Below are positions 18,851-28,051 of a stretch of 64,000 nucleotides of DNA, piece after piece. A program made the translations under genes and the position numbers. Below the pieces are notes generated by a model. That model did no database searches. It saw nothing but the letters and a program-made list of their open reading frames with translations, and was not told the origin of the DNA. Origin of the DNA: Chryseobacterium sp. KLBC 52 (GTDB taxonomy: Bacteria > Bacteroidota > Bacteroidia > Flavobacteriales > Weeksellaceae); contig NZ_QDFZ01000002.1 in NCBI RefSeq assembly GCF_003347605.1, positions 124,001-188,000 of the forward strand. Reading direction: 5' to 3'. Every line of letters starts with the position of its first letter. The first letter of the stretch is position 1.

Positions 18851-20611
18851 TTACATTCTGTTTACGGTTCCGATTCCCAGCAATTCTAACGATTTTTTGA
18901 TCGTTTTTGCTGTGAGATCTGAAATATTCAAACGGAATTGTTTTACATTTTCATCTTCCTGGTTCAGAATAGGGTTATTCTGATAGAAAGAGTTGTATGC
19001 TTTTACAAGGTCATAAACATAGTTGGCAACCAAAGCCGGACTTAAGGTTTCCGCTGACTTGGCTACAACAGTTTTAAAGTTGGTCAACTGCATAATCAAT
19101 TCTTTTTCAGATTGATTTAATTCAATATCAGCAGTTTCGGACTGTAAAGCACCTGCTTTAGACAATAATGACTGAATACGTGCATAGGTATACTGAATAA
19201 ACGGCCCTGTATTTCCATTGAAATCAATACTTTCCGCAGGGTTGAAAAGCATTTTTTTCTTAGGATCTACTTTAAGCATGAAATATTTCAATGCTCCTAA
19301 TCCTACTGTTTCATAAGATGCTTCTTTATCTTCTTCTGAAAGGCTTTCTAGTTTTCCTAATTCCTGAGCTTTAGATTTTGCTGTTTCATACATTTCCTGC
19401 ATCAGGTCGTCTGCATCTACAACAGTTCCTTCACGGGATTTCATTTTACCTTCAGGAAGCTCTACCATCCCGTAAGAAAGGTGGAACAACTGATCTGCCC
19501 ACTCATATCCTAATTTTTTCAGGATTTTAAATAAAACCTGGAAGTGATAATCCTGTTCGTTTCCTACTGTATATATTAATTTTTGGATATTATTTTGCTT
19601 AAAACGCTCCACTGCCGTTCCAAGATCCTGAGTCATATACACTGAGGTACCGTCTGAACGTAATAACAGTTTCTGATCAAGTCCTTCATCGGTAAGATCG
19701 CACCAAACAGAACCATCTTCTTTTTGATACAAAACGCCTTTATCCAACCCTGCCTGAATAAGATCTTTTCCTAAAATATAAGTATTGCTTTCATATTGAA
19801 CCTGGTCAAAATCAACTCCCAATCTTTTATAGGTCTCATTGAATCCTTTGTAAACCCATGAGTTCATTTCTTCCCAAAGTGTTCTTACTGTTTTGTCTCC
19901 ATTTTCCCAATCCAACAGCATTTTCTGAGCTTCTTTCATTACCGGAGCATCTTTTTTAGCCTGCTCCTCTCCTACACCTTGCTCTACAAGTTCTGCAATT
20001 TCTTTTTTATAATTTTTGTCAAACTCTACATAGTAGTTTCCAACAAATTTGTCTCCTTTCGTATTGGTCGTCTCAGGCGTTGCTCCATTCCCGAATTTCT
20101 CCCAGGCCAGCATAGATTTACAGATATGAATCCCTCTGTCGTTGATGATCTGAGTTTTAATTACATCATATCCAGCTTCTTTTAAAATCTGAGCGACCGA
20201 GAATCCTAACAAATTATTTCTGATATGCCCTAAATGCAATGGTTTATTGGTATTCGGTGAAGAATATTCTACCATTACCGTGGCATTTTTCTTTTCTATA
20301 GTGGAAAAATTCTTGCTTACAGATCTGAAGTTATCCACAAACAGCTGGTTTTCCACTTTAACATTCAGGAAACCTTTTACTACATTAAAGCTTTCAAAAA
20401 GATCAGTCTGTTCTGTTAAAGCTTCCCCTAATTCAACCCCGATACTTTCAGGGTTTTTCTTCAATTGTTTTACCAACGGAAAAGTAACAATGGTAAAATC
20501 ACCTTCAAATTCCGTTTTATTTTCCTGAACTTCCAGTTTGATGTCTTTTAACTGATATACATTTAAAATGACCTCCGAAAGTTTTTCTTCTATAATATCT
20601 TTAATATTCAT
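18851..20611 (-). CDS. argS: Arginyl-tRNA synthetase
   Basis: A 586-residue class I aminoacyl-tRNA synthetase, the usual length. An N-terminal Arg-tRNA additional domain covers about residues 1-85. The catalytic Rossmann fold carries the HIGH-type motif PLHLGHIRNN. The KMSKS-loop equivalent is GKMKSREGTVV, and a DALR anticodon-binding domain ends in LLGIGTVNRM. It charges tRNA-Arg with arginine using ATP. It is single and convergent with the tamB operon. Confidence 0.97.
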   Translation of the reverse strand: MNIKDIIEEKLSEVILNVYQLKDIKLEVQENKTEFEGDFTIVTFPLVKQLKKNPESIGVELGEALTEQTDLFESFNVVKGFLNVKVENQLFVDNFRSVSKNFSTIEKKNATVMVEYSSPNTNKPLHLGHIRNNLLGFSVAQILKEAGYDVIKTQIINDRGIHICKSMLAWEKFGNGATPETTNTKGDKFVGNYYVEFDKNYKKEIAELVEQGVGEEQAKKDAPVMKEAQKMLLDWENGDKTVRTLWEEMNSWVYKGFNETYKRLGVDFDQVQYESNTYILGKDLIQAGLDKGVLYQKEDGSVWCDLTDEGLDQKLLLRSDGTSVYMTQDLGTAVERFKQNNIQKLIYTVGNEQDYHFQVLFKILKKLGYEWADQLFHLSYGMVELPEGKMKSREGTVVDADDLMQEMYETAKSKAQELGKLESLSEEDKEASYETVGLGALKYFMLKVDPKKKMLFNPAESIDFNGNTGPFIQYTYARIQSLLSKAGALQSETADIELNQSEKELIMQLTNFKTVVAKSAETLSPALVANYVYDLVKAYNSFYQNNPILNQEDENVKQFRLNISDLTAKTIKKSLELLGIGTVNRM

Positions 20612-20678
20612 GTGTTCATACTTATTTTTTCAAAGGCCACATGTAATAGCCCGCATTTCATTTCAAAATTTTGAAGTA

Positions 20679-20686
20679 CAAATATA
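20679..20686 (-). promoter_or_regulatory. -7 box of argS
   Basis: The minus strand reads TATATTTG, fitting TAnnTTTG, 68 bases upstream of the argS ATG. Confidence 0.5.
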
Positions 20687-20689
20687 CGG

Positions 20690-20720
20690 AAAGAGTTCGG
20701 TAACAATTACCGAACTCTTT
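20690..20720 (-). terminator. Hairpin terminator after the double-glycine peptide gene
   Basis: Perfect 14-base arms AAAGAGTTCGGTAA and TTACCGAACTCTTT enclose a 3-base loop, 48 bases past the stop of the peptide gene. The T-run on the minus side is short. Confidence 0.7.
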
Positions 20721-20767
20721 TATTAATTCATAAACGTTATTCCTTTAGCTTTTAAGCTATAGAGCTA

Positions 20768-20917
20768 TTAATAACATTTGTCCGGATTGTAAATTCTACA
20801 AGGTCCATTTTCTGTATACTGACAAGTTCCTTCCGGACAACTCTGTCCTGGCTGGGGAACCCATCCACCTGCAATTTTCTTTAATTCTGATTTCGATTTT
20901 TTTTTTAGATTTTTCAT
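20768..20917 (-). CDS. Double-glycine-leader Cys-rich peptide (bacteriocin-like)
   Basis: A 49-residue peptide. The basic leader MKNLKKKSKSELKKIAGG ends in Gly17-Gly18, the cut site of C39-type peptide export/processing enzymes. The 31-residue core has four cysteines (27, 32, 40, 48) and is rich in Pro and Gly (WVPQPGQSCPEGTC). Its leader resembles those of the two peptides at 48.3-48.9 kb, and all three have GG at 17-18, but its core is unrelated. Flavobacteria carry many such bacteriocin-like orphan peptides. No exporter or modifying enzyme is adjacent. Function (antimicrobial, signal, or other) is unknown. Confidence 0.7.
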   Translation of the reverse strand: MKNLKKKSKSELKKIAGGWVPQPGQSCPEGTCQYTENGPCRIYNPDKCY

Positions 20918-21065
20918 AATAATACTTTTTAATTTAGTTGTAAAGACTGTAAAAGTCTCTTTAGAACAAGGTAATAATTAAATATGAAATAAAAAATCAA
21001 TTTAAAAATATTCTTATATATCTATTCAACTGAAATCATTGACCTTTACCTTATAATTTACAAAC

Positions 21066-21089
21066 AAAAAAACCGCCCGAAGGCGGTTT
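21066..21089 (-). terminator. Terminator of the first susC-susD unit
   Basis: Arms AAACCGCC and GGCGGTTT enclose a CGAA tetraloop, with an A-run giving U's on the minus strand. The stem core and loop are the same as in the terminator at 26375-26397. Confidence 0.85.
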
Positions 21090-21098
21090 ATATAAGAA

Positions 21099-21551
21099 TT
21101 ATTGTTTAACAAAAACTAAAATTGCATTATCATTTCCAGGTGTATCATCTAAATCTTTAGAATTATCTGAAATTCTTAACTCAAAATCATCAAATGACTG
21201 AAGAGTTCTCTTTAATGTTTTTACAGTTCCTGCCTCACTATAAGTTAGTGTTAAGCTACTATTATCAAAGCTCCACTTACCATTGTAAGATTCAGTAAGA
21301 TTACAAGTACCAGAATTAACAAGATTGTACCTTTCGTAAACACCCGAAAAATCTGTATTAATTGATATTTGGCCCTTTTTCTCACACTCATTTAACAAAA
21401 TTGTCTTTCCTCTAAATTCATATTTTTACGGTTTCCAATTTCCAATAATATTGACACTCTCTTCTATAATACTATTATTATCATTGCTAGAAGAACATGA
21501 GGTAACAGCCATAAAGAGTAAAACTCCTATAAAAAATTTTATATAATGCAT
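21099..21551 (-). pseudogene. Lipocalin-like lipoprotein gene with in-frame stop codon
   Basis: From ATG at 21551 the frame encodes a lipoprotein signal (FFIGVLLFMAVTSC, Cys19) and a Ser/Asn-rich linker, then IIGNWKP. It hits TAA at codon 42 (21426-21428) and continues in the same frame as KYEFRGK and a further hundred residues to a stop at 21099. WKP-stop-KYEF is what one expects of a lipocalin-like domain interrupted by a nonsense change (for example from AAA, CAA or GAA). The downstream half alone lacks an export signal and has only a TTG start. It lies after susD and before the unit's terminator, so it was probably the third gene of that operon. A sequencing error remains possible. Confidence 0.7.
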
Positions 21552-21584
21552 TAGATTCAAATTCACAAATTTATTTTAGATAAA

Positions 21585-23012
21585 TTAAAATTTATCCCAG
21601 AATAGTTTTGTAGTCGCCTTGTCACCACCGATTTTGCTAGCAGCAGCATTAACATTTGCACCATTTAACACATATTCCTGATCAGAATAAGGCATTCTAT
21701 ATGGCACTGAAGACAAGTTAGATTTTGGCGGATTTACAAGAGCCGGATAATCTAAACGTCTCGTAAAATTCCATGCAGCAAATCCTTTATTGAACATAGC
21801 AATCCATGCCTGAACTCCGATTGACTGTTTCCAGTTAGCTGCATTATAAGGGTTAGCACTAAGATATGATGCAATGCTAGCATCTGAAACACCATTTTCT
21901 TTCATTGATGCTGTTACTGCTGTAGCATAAAGATCTGCTGCTGTGCCACCTGCTGAATATCCTCTAGCTGCTGCTTCAGCCTTAAGAAAAGCTACTTCTG
22001 CATAACTTAATAAATTTGAAGCTGTTGTAGATGATCTGAAATAATCGTTTAGATGAGAAAAATCACTATATGGGTCATTTAATTCACCAAAAACACCTCC
22101 TTTATAAACTCCACCAACTTTTGTAAACCATTGATCCATTCTTGGATCCGAAAGGCTACTCATAGTATTGATAACTAATTCACTAGGAACAAAATCATCT
22201 CTGTTAGAAGCTACAAGATTATCGAAAACAGGATTTGAAAACGTATTCCCATCATAGGCAAATTTATAAGCTTCCTCTTCAGAAGAAATTACGCCTCCTA
22301 CAATTGCTGATTCAACAGTTGCTTTTGACAATGTTGGGTCAACATCTGCTAAGTTTATTCCCAGTCTTAATTTCACAGAATTGGCAAATTTCACCCATTT
22401 ATTCATATTTCCCGAGTAAACTAAATCACCAGATCCATATCCTTTTGCTGCAGGTTTTACTGTTGCAATTACAGCATCAATTCTTTTAATTAAATCTGTA
22501 TAAATACTTTTAGCATCATCATATTTTGGTGTAAGAATCTCATTAGGCTTAAAAGCTTCGGAATAAGGCACATCACCAAAAGTATTCACCAAGTTCTCCC
22601 AAATGAAAATCTCTTCAATTTCTAATGTTGCTAATTTGTTTGTACGAATATCATTAGTTTCCACTTCTGCTTTCAGATTTTCTTTTGCCTGTCTAATATT
22701 ATTGATGCTGTATACATACATCCTGTTAAAATGATTTCTAGGCTGATTTCTGGTTACCAAATCATATTGTGTTTCCTGAGGATATTGTCCTTCTGCCCAT
22801 TGCTGAGTAAAAAAACGATAATTATTAAAATTCACACTAGGATTGTCCATATAATAAGAAGACTGGAATAATGCCGTAGCTAGTAAATTTTCTGAAGGTA
22901 AAATCGATGGGTGCTTAGGATCTTCATTCAGCGAGGTCAGATCACTTTGACATGATACCAAACTTGCAGATATAAATATGCCAAATAAGGCAGTTTTTAA
23001 TATATTTTTCAT
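21585..23012 (-). CDS. SusD/RagB-family outer-membrane lipoprotein (pair 1)
   Basis: A 475-residue surface lipoprotein that acts as the lid and nutrient-binding partner of a SusC transporter. The signal peptide ends in lipobox LVSC with Cys21. The N-terminal SusD-like region includes a helical TPR-like part (EDIFIWENLVNTFGDVPYSEA-like segment), and the C-terminal RagB/SusD domain ends KATTKLFWDKF. I chose ATG at 23012 because an earlier ATG would add ten residues before the signal peptide and overlap susC. The gap to susC is then about ten bases. The substrate is not evident and no hydrolase gene is linked. Confidence 0.92.
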   Translation of the reverse strand: MKNILKTALFGIFISASLVSCQSDLTSLNEDPKHPSILPSENLLATALFQSSYYMDNPSVNFNNYRFFTQQWAEGQYPQETQYDLVTRNQPRNHFNRMYVYSINNIRQAKENLKAEVETNDIRTNKLATLEIEEIFIWENLVNTFGDVPYSEAFKPNEILTPKYDDAKSIYTDLIKRIDAVIATVKPAAKGYGSGDLVYSGNMNKWVKFANSVKLRLGINLADVDPTLSKATVESAIVGGVISSEEEAYKFAYDGNTFSNPVFDNLVASNRDDFVPSELVINTMSSLSDPRMDQWFTKVGGVYKGGVFGELNDPYSDFSHLNDYFRSSTTASNLLSYAEVAFLKAEAAARGYSAGGTAADLYATAVTASMKENGVSDASIASYLSANPYNAANWKQSIGVQAWIAMFNKGFAAWNFTRRLDYPALVNPPKSNLSSVPYRMPYSDQEYVLNGANVNAAASKIGGDKATTKLFWDKF

Positions 23013-23022
23013 TGTTGATTTT

Positions 23023-26019
23023 TTAAAATTTAAATGTAACATTTACTCCAATATCTCTTGTTGTTGGCATAGATCCAATTGACCATCCATAAGAATTAAT
23101 TCCTCCACCAATCATAGCTTCCGGATCAGCATATGGAAGATTTTTGTGAATGATCCATAAATTTCGCCCTACAATAGATATTTTCGCATCATAAATTTTA
23201 GTTCCAGCCAATAAAGATTTAGGAAGCATATAGCCAATGCTAGCCTCTCTTAGCTTAATAAAAGATCCATCATAGACAAATTCTTTTGCCGGCTGGGTTT
23301 CATATCCATAGTTACTTCCAGTTGAAAACTGTGACAATGCTATATTATTAGGAGTTCCATCTGGCAAGACTCCAGGAAGTATAACATCCTTATCTCTGTA
23401 ATCGCCAATAGCAGTTTCTTTATAAAGCCCTGTATCCATACCATAATACATATCAGTTGAGAAAATATCTCCACCTTTACGCATATCAATTAAGAAACTT
23501 AAAGAGAAGCCTTTATAGCTAAAGGTATTTCTGATACCTCCAATCCAATCAGGAGTAGTATTACCTATAATTTGATTTGAATTAGTTTGATAAATTCCTG
23601 TGTCAGGATCAATAACTCTCTGTCCATTCAGATAGACATAATCACTTCCGATTAGAGTTCCCCAAGCTTCCCCTACTCTGGCATTAAGAGAAACTCCTCC
23701 TTGGAAGCTGTTCAGAAGAAGATTAGTAATTCCCGGATATAGGCTCACAACCTCGTTTTTATTTTTAGACCAGTTGGCATCGATATTCCATGTAAAATCT
23801 TTTGTTTTTATTGGCACCAGTCCTAACTGCACTTCAAAACCTGTATTATCAATTCTTCCTGCATTAATAACTTTACCAGTATACCCTGTTCCTGAAGAAA
23901 CAGGAAGTGTTATAATCTGATCAATCGTTTTCGTTTTATAATAAGCAAAATCAACTGTTATTCTATCCTTTAGGAAATGTGCTTCTGTACCTACTTCAAA
24001 TTCTTTAGACCTTTGAGGTTTTAGATCTGGATTGGCTTGATTCAAAATTGAACTATATATTCCTACACCTGATAAAATCCCTGCAGATCTATAATTATTT
24101 GTCAGCATATAAGGATCTGCAGTACCTCCTACTTCTGCATAGTTTGCTCTTAATTTCCAGAAATTCATCCAACTCTTAGTATTCAAAATTTCCGACATGA
24201 TTAGAGATCCAGTCACTGAAGGATAGTTATATACATTATTACCAGCCGGTAGCGTTGAACTTTGGTCAACTCTCCATGTACCATCTATGTAAAACTTTTT
24301 GAAAAAATCAAATGATGCTGTGATATATCCTGAATTAGTTTGTGTTGTATACTCACTTTCATCTGATGCTAATGGAGCTTTTTTAGAATTTGAAAGTGCA
24401 TAAATTCCAGGAACAACTAATCCTCCTTCAGTTGAACCGTATACAGAATTAAAATAGTTCCTTCTTATATTTCCACCTAAAACTCCTGAAACATTAATAT
24501 CATCAGTAATATCAAATTTATAATTCACCATTAAATCATAATTTGTTTCAGTTCTCAGTACATCACGTCTTGCATAACCAGAAGATACGTCATTTCCTGA
24601 TTGTCCAAAAGGCTGAGCTACAGATCCAACAGCTACTCTATTCTCTGCAAAAAGATTTGATCTGTCATAAGAGACCTTACCTGTTACAGAAATATTATCT
24701 AATAAATCATAAGTTAATTGAGCATAGGTAAAATTTCTATGTCTTCTATCGCTTGTATAATTTTGATATGCTTGGAAATATGGGTTATTCCAATATGCAG
24801 GAGCCCCATTAGAAGCAGATTTTCTGTTCCATGTAACATTCCCATAATTATTCAATGCACTAGCAATACTAGGATTAACATTAGCAAAATAAGCCCTTTC
24901 AAGATCCTTTACATCTACGTTAGTTTGCCACCATTGTCTGAAACCGGTAACTGTATTATCGCTATATCCGGTTATACTACGTCCTTTCGTATCCTGTAAT
25001 GTCATTGTAGAATAGAAAGAAGAATGTAATTTAGAAGTCAGATCATAATTTACTTTTAGGGAAAAAGTATTTTTATTAATATGGGAGTTAGGTATAAGAC
25101 CATCTGACATCATATTGTCATATGTAAAACTGATATTTTTCCCTTTTTCACCCTTTTCTAATGTTACAGTATTCGTGTATGTAGCAGGATTATTAAAGAA
25201 TTCAATCGGTCCATTTTTAGCTGCCACCCAAGGAGTTGCTTTGCCATAATTAGGAGATGTTGGATCAAAAGAATCCCATTGATATACCAATAAATTAGGG
25301 TCAAATTTTGGTCCCCACGAAGCATCTGCTCCAAAATTGGCATTATTTAAGCCTCCAGGACCTTGAGATCCAAATTTTTGAGAATATCCAGCTCCATATC
25401 TAGTCTGATATTCCGGAAATGTTGATTTATCAATAAAACCAACATTGACTGAAGATGATAAAGTAACCCCCCATGAACCATCATCTTTTCCTTTACCATT
25501 TTTAGTCGTGATAACAATAACACCATTTAAACCTCTTTCTCCATATAAAGCCGATGCTGCGGCACCCTTTAATACGTTAATTGATTCTATGTCTTCCTGA
25601 TTAATATCAGATAAGGCATTACCGTAATCAATTGATTTCTCTTGTGTATAGGTATTATTAACAGGTGATCCATCAATTACAATCAATGGGTTTCCTCCTC
25701 CTAATGTTTTAACCCCTCTTATAAGCAAATTTGCTGATCCACCAAAGTTATTGTTGGTAGTAACATTAAGACCGGCGACCTTACCAGATAATTGAGCTCC
25801 AATGTTACCTGTGTTTGTGGTTCCATCAGAAAGAGCACTTGCTTTAATCTCCTGTGAGGCATATCCCAAAGATTTCTTTTCTCTCTTAATACCAAGGGCT
25901 GTTACGACAACGCCCTCGATCTCTTTTGTTTTAATAGTATCATTCTTTTGCTGGGCATTTGCAACAGCTATAGAAGAAGATAGTACTAAAACAAGAAGAC
26001 TTGCTGTTAGTTTCTTCAT
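23023..26019 (-). CDS. SusC/RagA-family TonB-dependent outer-membrane transporter (pair 1)
   Basis: A 998-residue TonB-dependent barrel that imports bulky nutrients with SusD. A signal peptide is followed by a short TonB-box-like region (KEIEGVVVTALGIKRE), the plug domain with SINVLKGAAASALYGERGLNGVIVITTKNG, and a long barrel ending in VTFKF. The carboxypeptidase-D-like N-terminal domain often found in SusC is absent, so the plug begins soon after the signal. The first 60 residues are close to those of the second SusC at 28052-31033. Substrate unknown. Confidence 0.93.
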   Translation of the reverse strand: MKKLTASLLVLVLSSSIAVANAQQKNDTIKTKEIEGVVVTALGIKREKKSLGYASQEIKASALSDGTTNTGNIGAQLSGKVAGLNVTTNNNFGGSANLLIRGVKTLGGGNPLIVIDGSPVNNTYTQEKSIDYGNALSDINQEDIESINVLKGAAASALYGERGLNGVIVITTKNGKGKDDGSWGVTLSSSVNVGFIDKSTFPEYQTRYGAGYSQKFGSQGPGGLNNANFGADASWGPKFDPNLLVYQWDSFDPTSPNYGKATPWVAAKNGPIEFFNNPATYTNTVTLEKGEKGKNISFTYDNMMSDGLIPNSHINKNTFSLKVNYDLTSKLHSSFYSTMTLQDTKGRSITGYSDNTVTGFRQWWQTNVDVKDLERAYFANVNPSIASALNNYGNVTWNRKSASNGAPAYWNNPYFQAYQNYTSDRRHRNFTYAQLTYDLLDNISVTGKVSYDRSNLFAENRVAVGSVAQPFGQSGNDVSSGYARRDVLRTETNYDLMVNYKFDITDDINVSGVLGGNIRRNYFNSVYGSTEGGLVVPGIYALSNSKKAPLASDESEYTTQTNSGYITASFDFFKKFYIDGTWRVDQSSTLPAGNNVYNYPSVTGSLIMSEILNTKSWMNFWKLRANYAEVGGTADPYMLTNNYRSAGILSGVGIYSSILNQANPDLKPQRSKEFEVGTEAHFLKDRITVDFAYYKTKTIDQIITLPVSSGTGYTGKVINAGRIDNTGFEVQLGLVPIKTKDFTWNIDANWSKNKNEVVSLYPGITNLLLNSFQGGVSLNARVGEAWGTLIGSDYVYLNGQRVIDPDTGIYQTNSNQIIGNTTPDWIGGIRNTFSYKGFSLSFLIDMRKGGDIFSTDMYYGMDTGLYKETAIGDYRDKDVILPGVLPDGTPNNIALSQFSTGSNYGYETQPAKEFVYDGSFIKLREASIGYMLPKSLLAGTKIYDAKISIVGRNLWIIHKNLPYADPEAMIGGGINSYGWSIGSMPTTRDIGVNVTFKF

Positions 26020-26374
26020 ATCAAATTAATTTTGTACCCTACAAATTTGTAAAACTTTCTTAATACAACAAAGCAAAAATTAAAAAAAATACATTTGTTT
26101 CACTTTTTTCAAATAAAAACAATAAAAAAAGTATTAAAATTAGTTAAAAATTAAATATTTAACAAAAAGCAAGTAATTAAATGTTAATTTCATTTAAGAA
26201 ATAATAACAATCACTTAAATTGATATTATCTATATTAAATCATCACTCCCCAGAGCTAAAACAATTTGAATATCAGCAACTTGAAATAAAAACAAACAAA
26301 AAACACCACTTTAAACCGTATAGATACTATGCTTTACATACTGATATAACTAAAGAAACAACTGGTCTTAAAAA
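26020..26374. other. AT-rich spacer upstream of susC pair 1
   Basis: About 355 bases of very AT-rich DNA with no coding frame. Just before susC it contains, on the minus strand, TTAAGAAAGTTT followed by ACAAATTTGTA, an arrangement repeated upstream of the second susC. This probably contains the promoter. Nothing else is recognised. Confidence 0.4.
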
Positions 26375-26397
26375 CAAAAAAACCGCCCGAAGGCGGT
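26375..26397 (-). terminator. Terminator of the second susC-susD unit
   Basis: ACCGCC, a CGAA loop and GGCGGT, preceded on the plus strand by an A-run (a U-run in minus-strand RNA). It is 28 bases past the susD stop. Confidence 0.85.
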
Positions 26398-26424
26398 AAA
26401 AATATATTAAAATTGTATTGCAAA

Positions 26425-28038
26425 TTAGTTTTGATTCCAGAATGGAGTGAACTGATTTCTTACGAATGCATCCGCACTTGAAATATTGGGCACATTTGAT
26501 GAGTTTGCGACATACTCAGATACAGGATATATCAATCGATATGGTTTATTTGGTTTATTAGTCGTTGTTGCTAATGGAGTGTATGGGTAACCTGTTCTAT
26601 TATAGTTGATAAATGACTGAACAGGATTTATACTTGTATTTGCAATCCAAGACTGTGTCATAATTGCTTCGATTTTTTGATCCATCGATCCTGTCCAACC
26701 TAACCCTGGTCTTAGGTTTGCAGAAGTAATATAAGTACCAACTGTTGCTCCTAAATAATCAAATGAAGCTTGTATTCCATCTTCAAAATGAGTTTGAGCA
26801 TTCCCTAAGTTTACTGAAGGATACCTTAAAGATGCTTCTGCAAGAAGAAACTTAATTTCGGATTTAGACATGATTACTCCTGATTTAGTAGAACCAAGAC
26901 TAATATTTGTAGCATTGTTTGCAGTAGATAGTTCACTTGTAATTCCTAGACCTATTCTTGAAACAGAATTATTCCCAGTTGGAGCACCAGGTTCACCAGC
27001 TAAAGCACCTTGTCGAATACCTTTCAAAGCACCGGAAACTAATGTAAATGCTCTTCCCCTTCTAGGATCAGCAAGCCCCGTATATTTATCATAAATATTT
27101 GATGGATTATTAGGTAATACTAAATTATTTGGATTACCATTTAATGCATTAGCGAAATGCTCTGAAACAGTAACAACTTGTCCTACTCTAGTTCCAGCCG
27201 TTGTTCTGATATATGTTCCATAAAAAGGGTTTTGTTGATCATCTGTAGCGGCTGAATAACCAGGATTTATCAAAACATCTTCACTAATAAAAGCAGCACC
27301 ATTTAATGATGCTAGTTTTTGATCTCTGTAAGTAGCCTCAGAACCTGTAAGTCGACTCATTCTTACAAGGTATCTCAATTTGATCGTATTAGCAAATTGA
27401 ATCCATTTAGTTGTTGATCCTCCAAAAATATTATCTGTTGAAGGATTCAAAGCTATTACATTTGATCCTGCATGCTGAATTAACGAAATAGCTTTTTCCA
27501 AATCTTCAATTTCAGCATGATAAATATTCTTATCATCATCATATTTGGGAGTCAAATTTGATTGATAATTAAATGCTTCAGAAAAAGGAGCATCTCCATA
27601 CAAATCAACTATTGTCTGCATATAAAATGCTCGCATAATTTTAGCTGCCGCCACATAATAGTCCTGAGCTCCATCACTATTAGGATAGTTCTCTATTAGT
27701 TTATAGTTTGCCATGTTGCGGTATAATCCATCCCAAATGCCATTATAAAAACTATTATCTACAGTATTAAGGTTAAATTCTCTTACATAAGGAGAACCAT
27801 AAACATATGAATTACCAGCCCATGAGTTCATCATTAAATTACCGAAAACATTCATGGTAGTTGCCTGAGTTCTAAATATCTGGGTATTTGTTCCTGGTAA
27901 CAATAAATCCGGAGTTACCTCCTCAATATGAATGGCATTTGGATTTTCATTAATATCCAGGTATCTATTGCATGAATGAAAAGAGGCTAAAGCCAACGCT
28001 CCAATGATTAAAGAAGTACTTATCTTAATATTTTTCAT
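26425..28038 (-). CDS. SusD/RagB-family outer-membrane lipoprotein (pair 2)
   Basis: A 537-residue lipoprotein with signal peptide and lipobox SFHSC (Cys23), followed by the typical RYLDINENPN opening of SusD-like proteins. The VDLYGDAPFSEAFNY segment is the conserved helical region also seen in pair 1. The C-terminus ends NQFTPFWNQN. It lies 13 bases downstream of its susC partner and is expected to form the lid of the transporter. Substrate unknown. Confidence 0.92.
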   Translation of the reverse strand: MKNIKISTSLIIGALALASFHSCNRYLDINENPNAIHIEEVTPDLLLPGTNTQIFRTQATTMNVFGNLMMNSWAGNSYVYGSPYVREFNLNTVDNSFYNGIWDGLYRNMANYKLIENYPNSDGAQDYYVAAAKIMRAFYMQTIVDLYGDAPFSEAFNYQSNLTPKYDDDKNIYHAEIEDLEKAISLIQHAGSNVIALNPSTDNIFGGSTTKWIQFANTIKLRYLVRMSRLTGSEATYRDQKLASLNGAAFISEDVLINPGYSAATDDQQNPFYGTYIRTTAGTRVGQVVTVSEHFANALNGNPNNLVLPNNPSNIYDKYTGLADPRRGRAFTLVSGALKGIRQGALAGEPGAPTGNNSVSRIGLGITSELSTANNATNISLGSTKSGVIMSKSEIKFLLAEASLRYPSVNLGNAQTHFEDGIQASFDYLGATVGTYITSANLRPGLGWTGSMDQKIEAIMTQSWIANTSINPVQSFINYNRTGYPYTPLATTTNKPNKPYRLIYPVSEYVANSSNVPNISSADAFVRNQFTPFWNQN

Positions 28039-28051
28039 AATTCTCGTCCAA

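Noticed and set aside
21099..21398. A complete 99-residue cytoplasmic protein starting at TTG.
   Set aside because: The same frame continues upstream through a stop codon into a lipoprotein signal peptide, so this is the 3' part of an interrupted gene.
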